Shown: positions 32,772-43,900 of the stretch, in pieces
Layout of the letters: every line of letters begins with the position of its first letter
How positions within the stretch are numbered: position 1 is the stretch's first letter
Translations under genes and position numbers: made by a program
Notes under the pieces: generated by a model
Databases searched by the model: none
Seen by the model: only the letters and a program-made list of their open reading frames with translations
What the model was told of the DNA's origin: nothing
Assembly: GCA_020809705.1 (NCBI GenBank)
Contig: CP085833.1
Location: 248,001 to 312,000, forward strand
Origin: Calonectria ilicicola
Taxonomy: Eukaryota > Ascomycota > Sordariomycetes > Hypocreales > Nectriaceae
Length of the DNA stretch: 64,000 bases
Direction: 5' to 3'

Positions 32772-33904
32772 ATGCCAAAGACATCCGCCGCGAACAAAAG
32801 AAGTCCTTCTCAATCTAATGTAGGCAATGTGGGGAAGCAAAACTCGTGCCGGTATAGTTCATCTCTCTCCGGATTTCTTGGTCGCCAAATCTCTTGGCAC
32901 GCTTCTTTGTTTATTCTAATTAATCAACAGCAACTGTGGTACGACAATAACTCCAGTCTGGAGGAGGTCTCCCACCGGTGGCCTTTTGTGCAATGCCTGC
33001 GGCCTCTATCTCAAGCTTCGCAACACCCACCGCAAAGTTCCCAAGCCGTCGCAAGACACGCAGCCCCCGCCCATTCAAGACATTGAATCATGCGCTTCAT
33101 TGGTAGAGATTGACTCTGATGATGGCTGCACCTCTAGCATACAGTCATCGGCCGAAACATGTCCAGGCGATGGATACTGCAACGGAAAAGGAGGTGCACC
33201 GAGCTGTGTTGGGTGCCCTGTCTTGAACAATCGACTTTTGAGGGGCACCGCGAGATCACGGTCCTCTCCATCCGACAAAACGCTCGCTGCAACGACACAA
33301 GCGTCCGAGTCCTCAGGGCCCGGCTGTGATGATACCGAGAAGCAGGAATCAATCAGCGAGAGCAAATGCCACAATTGCAAAACCTCCATCACATCAATGT
33401 GGAGAAGGGACACCAAGGGATACAGAATATGCAATCCTTGTGGTTTGTGCATTCCCAGAACCGCCATCATTCCCCGAGCTGACGCCGGCAGGCCTTTTCT
33501 ACAAATACCATGGATATCATAAATCTAAATCATCACAGAGAGCTTCTTCTATTCGACGGAGAAGACGAGTAGCTCCAGCCACTCCCCCAGACGAAGACGC
33601 CTCAAATGCAAATGCGCAGGTCCGAAATAGGGAGCATCACCATATCCAAGAGCAACCACCAGGAATTAGCGTCGCGCCGGTCGCCACCACCACGATCCCT
33701 CCGCAAAAGCTCATGACAATCGAGCCCGAGCCGAGAACATACTCCAGCATACCATTCACATCTATTTCGCCGAGCTTCAGCACGCACCAGAAACCCCACA
33801 CCGCGCAGCACCTTCACGGGCTCCCAGACCGCAACAGCACCGCGCTAAGCAACTCTCTACACACTTTAGTATATCCGCCACCCCCACGGTCATCGGTTTC
33901 GTGA
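32772..33904 (+). CDS. sre1: Two-finger GATA factor of the SreA/Fep1 iron-repressor type, short form
   Basis: Nuclear GATA factor predicted to repress iron-uptake genes when iron is sufficient. Exons 32772-32851, 32931-33442 and 33492-33904 keep frame and give 334 residues. Both introns interrupt zinc fingers. Finger 1 (about residues 26-50) is CX2CX17CX2C, built from CRNC and CNAC with TPVWRRSPTGG. Finger 2 (about residues 173-197) is also CX2CX17CX2C: CHNC, SMWRRDTKGYRI, CNPC, then GLFYKYHG. Between them lies CPGDGYCNGKGGAPSCVGC, i.e. CX5CX8CX2C, the iron-sensing Cys-rich linker diagnostic of SreA/SRE/Urbs1/Fep1. A basic RRRRR nuclear signal follows finger 2. Only about 25 residues precede finger 1 and the tail is short. 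Characterised members are, to my knowledge, around 550 residues or longer, so this may be a paralogue. It lies 0.8 kb from fet3. Confidence 0.88.
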
Positions 33905-34615
33905 ATCACGTTTGCTCATTTTTTGAACAGGGAGAAAACACTGTCCTCTCGTTGGCGCCACTGGTCGGCGTGTATTTGGAGGGTGCGCGGCTACACGGCA
34001 TGGGGGAGATGAAGGGCAAGGGACATCATGTACATACTGTTCGATTACAAAGCCATAATGGAAGGAATTGAAGAATCAATACAATACAAAGCCGCCAAAG
34101 CGTGATTTCTCACTGAAATTGTAGTGCACTGTTTCAAGGGTTGTTTCTGCGAGCTCTCCCACTGTGCAGAAAGAGCTAGCAGAAACTACCGCTAAAATTC
34201 GGCAGTCTTCTCACAGTGAGAAAAGACCCCTGTCACACCCCTGGTCATGGGTGGTTCGTTCTGGCTCATCCACTCCCCGCCCTTTATCGCGTATCCCCAC
34301 GTCAATCAGCCGCTCGCTCCCTGATTCAGCTCAGCTTATGTGCATGTGCCAAGACCGGGTTGAGAAATGGTGCAAGCCGAATGACAACATTTTAGTAGCT
34401 TTATTAAGTGTATTCTTCATCCCGGACCGCGAGAAAGCCGCATGAAATTGCAGCTGATTAACTAGAAGCGGCGCTTTGCCATATACCCGAGGACTTTTTA
34501 GCCCCCCCCACGTACAACGAGGTAAATAAAAATAAAAAATAAGAAGCGCTGTTGTGAGGCCTCCCTTCACCACCAAATTAGCTATTTATACCCATCAACC
34601 ATCCCGCCCGCTCCG
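33905..34615. other. intergenic, convergent gene ends
   Basis: Between the ends of the GATA factor gene and the TPR-type gene. No coding region recognised. Confidence 0.5.
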
Positions 34616-37108
34616 TCATGGCCAGGTAATGTCTGGCTTCTTCCCAGGAAGCATCATCCGGAACGACCAGCCTTGCATTTGATGAACCTCTCTCACCACT
34701 TTGCCCAGCCATGAGGTTGCAACAATAGGGATCCAGAACTCGCATCGCTTGGACTTGAGTATTTCCGCCGCCGCCGCCCACGACTTCTTCGCGTCCTCTT
34801 TATCGCCCATTCGCAGCTGCACGTGAGCAATCGACGAATGAATTACCGAGGCCACGAAGCCATGTCTCGCCTTGAAGCTCACGAGCTTGTCCATTTCTTT
34901 TAACGCAAACTTCCATCGCTGCAACGCATCGTCCCATTGCAGCCTTTCGTGTGTTATCCGAGCTATCGCCATCAGTGTTCGCATGTGAAGGATTTGGTTG
35001 GTAAGGTCGTCTAGTTCGAGCGGACCCATCTTGGCCAGCTCGAGAAGCATGGACTCGGCAATGTCAAGCCTGCCCTGCCCAATCTTTGCGTCTACCGATG
35101 ATAGCATTAACCGAACATATGCACGCCCTGTTCTGCCGCAGCCGCTTATGGCCTCCAGCTCTAGATTAAGGAGATCGGCTGCCTTGTCATAGTCGCCGAC
35201 TTCGCAATCCATATCAGCAAGCCTCGAGATTATCAGCCGCCGCGTGATTGGGTTTGTTGGTACTGTTTTGGTTGCATTCAGACGCAGGTACTGGTCCAGG
35301 GAGCTTTGTGCAGCTTGAAAATCTCCGACTGATAGGAAATACTTCCCCACCGCGCTCTGCAGCCGAAACATGACCTCGGACTCGAGAGTAGATATAGGAT
35401 GCTGTCCCTCCCAACTGTAAATATTTACAGGGACGTCATCATCGTAGCGTTTTATCTTGTTGTCAATTTGTGAAATGTGAAGCCGGCCTCTGACTGCGTG
35501 ATCCAGTCGCGTGGCGGGCTGTTGACTCCGTGAAAGGAAATTGCGGATTTTAGTGTCCGCCTTAGTAATGTCGCCTTCGAGCCGATGTAGGAAACTTTGG
35601 AACAGTGCAACCGACGCGTGCAAATGATATGGCATAGATTTGCTCAAATATAGTTTTGCCCGCTCAATAGCCAGCCGTCGCATGCTTATAGAATCTCTCT
35701 CGGCAAAGTAGAGAAGCGCCTCAACCAGGTGGATTCTCAGCGACGGAGCTACTTTCCTTTGATCTACTGTTCCCTCCAGTAATTTCCAAACTGCTTTTTT
35801 AACAGGCAAGGGCCTACGCATCATTTGTAAGCGAGGGACTAAAGATAGGCGCGACAGAGAAGCTTATCATACCAATCAGTGTTGCACTCATAGCAAGGTG
35901 GAGCAGCAAAACATATCAACCTCAATGCCAGAACCGATAGTTCTTCTGACACCTCGGGTGTCAAAATTTCCTGAAATGATGATTTGACTTCAGGATTAAT
36001 AGATAACGTGACTGAGCCGTCTTCTAAGGCACTTTTTGATATATCTGGATGTGTAGCCGCTTCCGCAAAGCTCTCTTCATCCGAGAACAAATTTATTACG
36101 TCGGTTGGTAGGCCAAAGTCGATGGCGGAAGTGGTTTGCATTTCACCATCTGGGCTCCAGCGCCTCTGCGGTTTGCATACGCTTTTGAGGAGTAGCAAAG
36201 GAACACCAGATCCACCAAGAGCATGTAAAAGCAGTAGTAGTTTGTCGGAGCCTGGGAGGATGTCGCTATAATCAGAAAAGAGGTTCAGGTACGACGCCGA
36301 TAAGGAATGATCTGGAGAGATGGTCAATCGCGGACTTCCTCGGAAATAGATTCCAGGAGAAGAGAGAGTGAAATGGTCAAAAGGGATCGGGGATAACCCT
36401 GGTAAATCAAGTAGAAATAGAAGCAGATTTACTAACCGTCCAGCTGAGTCAGAAGTAATTGTTGTACAAAGCTATTATAGTTTGATTCCTGGGGACGGAT
36501 GGAATCCAGATGGCTGAAGATTTGTTCGTCATCTATATTAATGTATCTCTCGTAGCTGCTTCTTGTCAGGAATAGAGAACCAAAAAAAATTGCAGACCTA
36601 CTTACGTCGAAGCTGGAATATCCAGTGGCAGCCAGAATATCGACCCGATGCTGCCCAGCTTACGTGCCATTTTGATATACTTCCTGCCAGCATACCGCAG
36701 ATCGGCATAGTTCTGGCCATCGACGAAGCGTGAAAGCTGAGGAGGAACCAAGGCTTCAGGATCTAGCCTGGACCTCAGGAAGATGGTCATGCAGACCAGA
36801 CGCCTTCGTAACTCCGAATGGACGGTATCGTCCGAGGGGAGCCAGAAGCCCTCTCTGTCGTTTTTAAATCTCTCAAAGACATGATCAATGCGAGTTGTGT
36901 CGATGGACTGCACAGACAGAACCTTGACAGTCCGATGGTTACTTGGCGTGATGTGATACTGGAGGTCGCGAGCAAACGACTTGGACCTGGACAGAATAGA
37001 CCAAACAGCAGTCAAATGCTGATTCAGCGAGGGAGTGAGATCCTTGGCCTTGGACTCGTCAAAATCATTCGCCAAATGGCGGATTGCGCTGCAGAGACAC
37101 GGCTCCAT
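34616..37108 (-). CDS. Fungal TPR-type helical-repeat protein, one splice junction unresolved
   Basis: Belongs to a family of conserved fungal hypothetical proteins with helical repeats; no catalytic motif seen. Exons 37108-36606 and 36561-36437 and an exon starting near 36410 and running to about 35865 join in phase. They give the N-terminal half (HVFERFKNDREGFWLPSDD, then SSYERYINIDDEQIF). The last exon (about 35840-34616) gives about 400 residues of TPR-like helices (DHAVRGRLHISQIDNKIKRY, RLQSAVGKYFLSVGDFQAA), ending GWSFRMMLPGKKPDITWP. The obvious intron with GT at about 35867 and AG at about 35841 leaves the wrong phase. A GC donor at 35884 would restore it, otherwise one base is shifted. 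Start ATG 37108 is the first in-frame Met. Function unknown. Confidence 0.65.
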
Positions 37109-39474
37109 CGAGACTGCCCAGGGTCGACATTGATGTTGAAGATTGCAAATGGGCGCCAAGCCCGGAGCTTAAGTGATAGCGTAACCCCAACCGCAGTGAG
37201 GCTGTGCAACTACCAATTGTGAGCGCAATTTAGATGTTGACCAATGCGTCAAATTATTAATCCGAGCCGTGTGGCCTTGTACCGGCCGATTACGTCAAAA
37301 TAGCAAAAATAGCCCGAACAGAGCAACTGATGGGTCCTGGGGGTGCTCTGTGTATGAACCGCTGGGCTGTGTATAAATGAGGCAGCAAAGGTCCACCGCG
37401 AATAGAAGACACGCGAGCGTATTCTGGATGATGCAGATCGAGGCTGAGGGCAATGAAGCATAACATTTACGGTCAGGAAAGTTTTTTTGCTTAAGCCCGA
37501 CTGGTCCGACTAACAACGAGCTTGAATAAACTAGGCCTGTGCAACCGAAAAGCTTGGCATTCTTAATCCATCCTACGCCGGTCAAGGCGACGGTGAGCTA
37601 GATCACAAATTTACTAGTTTCCCTCAAATCTAAACTGTGTTTGCTCATGCGCATTACGAGCAACCGTCATTCCTGAGCCAAACCTCCGAGGGAGAGCTGT
37701 TTGCTGGGATACCCAGGATACACGGAACATTTATTGTCCTTCTAGAACTGCGCAGGGGATCGTCAGGAGTCAATTCCACGGGGCCTCTCCACTGCTGTGG
37801 TCTTGTAGTAGCCGATTTGCACAATCGGATTGGTTCCCGTGAGCATGCCGCCGATTGCCGTAGCAGGGCCGTTCTATTCCCGCCCGGCTGCCGAGCTACC
37901 GAGAAGACGGCTGGGTCCTTGAGACGGCTCCAAACAGGATTCGAGACGGCAATTCAATAACACGCGCTATCAGGGTGACGACTGTGATCCAGACACCAGA
38001 CAGATGGTTACGAGGTTGGTTCGTTTTGGCCTGCAATGCGCAAATCCAACCCCCTCCTTGTTCCAGCACCGTCTGTCCATCTTCCCTGCTTTCACCCCCT
38101 GCTGTGGTGCCGCCCTCGTCGTCGTAGTGTACTGGTAAATCGCCCACTTGGTCCACCATCTTGAAGCCATCATCATTCAACAGCCCGCGCTCCAGGTGAG
38201 CGTGGCGCCGGCCTAAAGCATGATCCACCCCTCCATGGCGGCGTATAGACGCGTAAGCTACGCGGAGTTAATCGTAATACGTGCGAATTGACCTGCTATA
38301 CGCACCAGATAGCCAAGGGATCGTACCTCTGGTGTGCTCGTCCCTACCCTGCAACTCGGCTGCCGGAGTGAGGCAAGCTCTCGTGCCAATCACGAACACT
38401 GGAAAGATGGGCCCCTAGCGTTCTAGACCGATCCCTCACTGTGAGAAAACACCGGACTCAAATGGCCACATGGTTCCCCACACTTGGTTTTCGGATTTGG
38501 CTCGCAAATACGAAGTTAGCGTGGTGCTTGTCAGGACGCACTATCAGCACGTGCGGTCCCCCCTGTCAACCCGTCGATCGACTATCCAAATCCACCAAAC
38601 ATCATCCCTCGGGCCGTCTGTCAGGAGCTCTCCCTTCAGGCAGCCATGACGGTCACCATTAGCTTGCATAGGGAGATGGCGGAAAGTCAAGCTTGTGGTG
38701 GCGGAGCAAGGAGGACGCGTAACGGGTCGTTGAGCCTCAAAGCTTAGCATAGCTTAGTGTGCTTTAGCGCATGGTCTCGTGCCACTCCTATTCCACAATT
38801 CAGAGCGTCAACCGCGTGCCGAGAGATGACCCCGCGGGGAAGCCAATAAACTATTGGATGCCAAGTTACACAATCATCAATTCTTCTCGCCCGATTCATC
38901 CCTGGTTTTTGTTTCGGCTAGCCTACGTGTGTGCCAAGCCTCACGCCGTCTCTGTCGCGGAATAACCCTAAAGATAGACATACAATGCAGAGCATGGTTG
39001 TTGGCTGTTGGAAGGGTAATCATTCCGCGGTTGCCTTGAAGCAACGCCATCAATTGCCTCAATCAGGTGTCACTGGGCGACGCGAGCACGGCTACGCCCC
39101 ATGGTGACCCCTTTTTTTTTCATGCCTCATGCAGCAGCAGCGGGAAGAAGGAATTTGCAGCTTCGCCGTAGCCCCTGGTCCTATGAACTGTGCTGGATTA
39201 CCGCCGAGGAGATCTATCGGAGATGGAGAAGCGAGCATAGCCACAGTCAATTATCCCCGTAGTAATCAAACTGGCCAGCCACCTAGACGGTGCGTCTGAT
39301 GACTTAACTGTGACGGCGCGTTGAACCATTAACCGCCACACACAGACTTTGTTTGATGATGTGATACATTCCATTTCAACCATTTTGTTAAAACAGACTA
39401 AGACTAATCTTTGCATCATCTTTAAGCCTCCCGGCAGCCTCTTTTTTGTCGTTTATCAGTAGTATAGGAGCATT
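37109..39474. other. long intergenic region, no gene recognised
   Basis: 2.4 kb shared upstream region of the TPR-type gene and the PAP2 gene. Several frames of 60-134 codons occur on both strands but are overlapping and without domains. Nothing convincing. Confidence 0.45.
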
Positions 39475-40688
39475 ATGCCCTTGTATCACAGGATGAGCGG
39501 CTCTTACTCTGGTTCGAAAACGCAATTTGCGCCTCGTCTTGTCTTTTCCTACTTCTTTGACTGGCTCGTCTTGGTAGTTGTGGCCGTCGTTGCCACCATC
39601 TTGGGGAAGCTGGATCCAAACAAGCGGCCGTTCTCTTTGACAGACCCAGATATCTCGTGCGTCATCTCTTGGCAATCTTGGCAGCAGTCTTGGAAATGGC
39701 TCACTAACACTGAATACATTATAGGTTTCCCTTTACCGAGCACGAGACTGTCCCTCTTTCTCTCCTTCTAATCCTATGTGCCGCCGTTCCTTTCGTTGCT
39801 ATCCCTATCGTCGTCCTTGTCCTGGTGCCCGGAAGAGTGGGAACAAGAAACCTGAGCCGCCGCCAGTTGTGGATGCAAAAGCTGTGGGAGATTCATGTCG
39901 GCTGGCTGGGCCTTGCCGTGTCTCTTGTGGCGACGTGGCTTTTCACACAGTCCATGAAGAACATGTTCGGCAAGCCACGGCCTGATTTGCTCGCCAGATG
40001 CGACCCAGATCTTGCCAACATCAGCAAGTACGTTGTGGGGGGATACGACAATGGATCGTCATCTGGACAACTGGTCTCGGCCAAAATCTGCAGGCAGACG
40101 GACTCGGCCAAGTTGAACGATGGATTTTGCAGTTTCCCCAGCGGACATTCCTCCGCGAGCGCTGCAACGCTGGTATACCTGACCTTGTTCTTGGCCAGCA
40201 AGCTTCGCGTGGCCTTTCCAATTCACACTCCCCTGGATAGGGATGTGAGGACTTTGGAAGCAGGCTCACAGGCTGAATCAGAACAAACAAGCGCTGCTGC
40301 ATCCCCTATCTACCTCCTCCTTCTCACACTTATCCCGTTTTGCTTGGCAGTCTTCATTGACGCATCGCGATGGTTTGATTTCCGACACCACGGCTTCGAT
40401 ATTCTTTTTGGCTTTTTAATGGGTACTGCTACATCCATTTACAGCTTTAGAACCTACCATCGACCAATCTCCAGCGGCGGTGGCTGGGCCTGGGGCCCGA
40501 GGAGTCTGGTCAGAGCTTTCTGGGCTGGCGTCGGTGTTAATGGTTATGTTGCACACGAAACGGAGCAGAAGCCGGCTGCTCACGAGGAGGCGTCTCAACC
40601 TTTGGACACTGCCTATCAATCACAGGCTCCTCCTCGCTTTAACAATGATATTGAGATGCATGGGATGCAAAACTCATACTCTCGCTAA
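39475..40688 (+). CDS. PAP2-family lipid phosphate phosphatase
   Basis: Integral membrane phosphatase of the Dpp1/Lpp1 type, hydrolysing diacylglycerol pyrophosphate, phosphatidate and related lipids. Exons 39475-39656 and 39725-40688 join in phase and give 381 residues. All three parts of the PAP2 phosphatase signature are present. They are KNMFGKPRPDLLARC (KX6RP, about residue 140), FPSGHSSASAATL (PSGH, about residue 200) and SRWFDFRHHGFDILFG (SRX5HX3D, about residue 280). Six hydrophobic segments fit the family fold. The C-tail (about residues 310-381) is hydrophilic. It converges on the NRPS gene with a gap of 246 bp, so it may merely flank the cluster. Confidence 0.92.
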
Positions 40689-40934
40689 TCTTGGGAGCAA
40701 TTTAAATGTTGCCAAGACTTGACTGATATTTTTTGCTGGAAGAGATTGTGGTGGCGTTAAAAGTGCAGCATCTCTTGGCATTGGATCCGATTGCAATGGA
40801 TTGCAGAGCATCCACGTATTAAACTGTTTTCTTTTGTCTGGGAAGGATCACATCTGTAATTATCAATGTCTGATATATGATAGAAATATCTTTAGTAATT
40901 GTTCAATCTGTTCTTTTGTTTACATACAACTAAA

Positions 40935-43900
40935 CTACACTGAGATGCTCGACCTTGTGAAGGACCCGCGATGCTGATCCAGCTTTGGGCTATGCATACC
41001 ACTAGTGAGCGGCGGCAGAAATCCCACTGCAGCGAGAAATTCCACGTTCCTCATGACCGCTACTTTTAGCCTAATTGAGGGCTTGTTACGCTGGAGTTCC
41101 CCGGTCCCATCTTCATTTTCGGGACGCGTGTTTTGGCTCTCAATCATGTGTGCCAGTGGCCAAAGGGGGTGGGCTTCCCTCTCAGCTTCAATGTCAGCAC
41201 GAATCGCTGCCAGCCATTCTGCTCCGGTTTTAGGCTCTAGTGCGTATCCCATGCACTCCAGCACATCCCAGAAATCCCTCCATCTCATGCCAACAGTGGC
41301 ACAGGTCACCATCTTGGAAGGCTCTAAAGCCGCATTGACAATTTCCGACGCCATGGTTGCCGCATCTGATACGGGGAGCCATGCGTCGGCCATGTCAGCG
41401 TTGTAAGCCCTCAATTTGATGCACGCCAGCGCTAACCGCCAGATGTAATCGTCCGAGTTGGCGACACCTTCTGTAGAGGTACCGATAACGAGGCCCGGGC
41501 TCACAATGCCCACATGGCCAAGTCTGGACGTGTCCCTGAGAGCTGCCCTTCTAACCACAGCTTCGGAAACGAACTTTGTTTGGCTGTAACCATTTATCTG
41601 TCCTAAAGAAAGATCCTGAGCGATATCCTCTTCACTTTCTCCTTCAGGGGCCCATTGTCGGCCGCCCGTAACATAGACAAATCGCATGTGCGGGCTTGTC
41701 ACGGCGTGTTGTAGCAGGGTGACTGTAGAGCTCACGTTGACAGCCTCCAGGTCTCGGTAATCTTTTCCCCAGTGCACTACAGCTCCATCATGGATAATGA
41801 TGTCAATTAAGTTGCCGTCCGAGAGGGCCGAGTAGTGGGATGGGTCGAGCCCGAGGCGTGGTAGAGACAGGTCACCTTGCCACACGCGTAGCTTGTCGTC
41901 ATGGAACTCAGTCCACCACAGAGCTTTTTGCGCAGCGTCGATCACACGCATCCTTGCTAAACCTGCAGTTTCACCCCGCGCCAGAGCAATTACGGTATCT
42001 ACTCGCCCATCCTCAAGTAGTTGACGTAGGATCTGCGTTCCGATGAAGCCGGTCGATCCTGTTAGGAAGACAACCAGAGGTTTCTCGTGTGGCGACGCGT
42101 CAGTGCATAACACGGTTGCACGCTGTGTTGCCGCGATCTTGGAATCCAGCTTTCTGACTTCGGCCATGAGATTGACCGACTCTGATTCCAGAATTCCTGT
42201 CGCCACTGAACCGCCACTTGGGCCATTCGCTTGCAAAGTAGACACGATGCGTGCCAAGTCTCGTATGCTAGTTGTCCTGTCAACCAGATGCTTGATGTCG
42301 ACTTGGACATGGAACTGCTGAGACACAAAGTACTTCAAGGACATCACGCTGACAGAGTCAAGCCCACATGAATGCAGTTGCATATTTCTGTAGCTTTTCG
42401 TCTCAATTGCCGAGGCGCCACTACTGCACCTCAAAATTTCTTGAGCCCACACAGCGCACATTGAGGATATTTTCTCCGCTAAAGCGTATGCGGGCTGTTC
42501 AGTATCCAGTATCTCGCGTTCGTTAGCTTCGTAATCTAGCCCATTTACGGATTCGCCTGTCTCTGTTGCAAATTTGACCTGGTCACAAATTTGGCGAATT
42601 CGTCGTCGATCAGTTTTACCAGTTGGAGTCAAGGGTATTTTTTGAATCGAGATGAATGCCGCTGGGATCATGTAATGAGGAAGTCGCTCACCCAGCTTGG
42701 TTTGAACATCCAAAGAGATTGGGAGGAGGGAAGGACTCGCATGCTTTGCCTCATCGCCGTCGAGTTTAACAAACGCGACCAGCACTGGACTCCCCTCATC
42801 TCCTCCAGAGCGAATCACTTCAGCGATGACCTGTTTTGCTTCTTGCATGCAATCTTGAACTCCATTCTCGACTTCTGCAAGTTCCACCCGCTGACCCCGC
42901 AACTTGACCTGAGTATCTTTACGCCCGATTATTTTAAGGCTGCCATCTTGGGTGTATTGAACAAGATCTCCTGTCTTATAGAGTCGTCGCTTGTGTCTTT
43001 CTGATTCACCGGGTGTGCCCTCGATAAGCCATTTTGGTGGTTCGATGAACGAAGCAGCTGTTCTGTCTGGGTCATCTAAGTAGCCGCTCCCAACTAGCGG
43101 CCCTTCAAGAATGAGCTCGCCAGTACAGCCCGGTGGGAGAAGGCGGTCATGATCATCAGGGTCAACGATCCATGTCAAAAGCCCCGTGCCTTTTCCGATA
43201 TGGGTAGCTTCCTCAGGAGATGACCCAGTTGTGTTCATTGTGCTAGTAATGGTACATTCAGCGGGCCCGTAGAGGTTGAGCACCCGCGTCTTATGCCACC
43301 AAGACTTGACATCCTTGGTATGAACCATTTCGCCGCTGAGGATAATCGTGTGCACATTGGGGACATCGCTCGGCACGAGTAGTCGAGCAATTGTAGGAGT
43401 AAGATCCAAAATATTTGCGCCCAAAGATGATATACTGTCCGCCAATCTGGTTCGGCGATCTTCGTCGCTGGGAACGCATAAACAGCCACCCGACACGAAC
43501 GTGCCAAGTGTACTAAAGATGGATGGATCAAAGCTGTACGAAGAAAAGTCATAGACGCGTGACTCTGGTCCATAGCCGTAATGATCTATTTGGTGATAAA
43601 TAGCTGAGGAAATGTTTTGATGCGTAATGACGACTCCTTTCGGGGTTCCTGTGGTGCCTGAAGTAAAAATGGCGTAGGCCACTGATGAGAGACCAGGGTT
43701 GTGTGTTGGCTGAGTCCGATCATCCGAATGGACAAGAGCACCGCGGTCCACTATAAAGGTTTCTTTACAGAGTCTTGAGCTTGAATCCTTATTTTTATGC
43801 GAAGATAGAATTATTTTGGCCTTTGATTGTTTGATGATCGCTTGCAGTCGTTTTTCAGGAAGACCGGCGTCTAACAAGATGAATGCAGCTCCCGCTCGAA

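Noticed and set aside
36602..37222. Plus-strand frame of 134 codons opposite the TPR-type gene
   Set aside because: It is antisense to exons that join in phase and match a protein family; no domain of its own.
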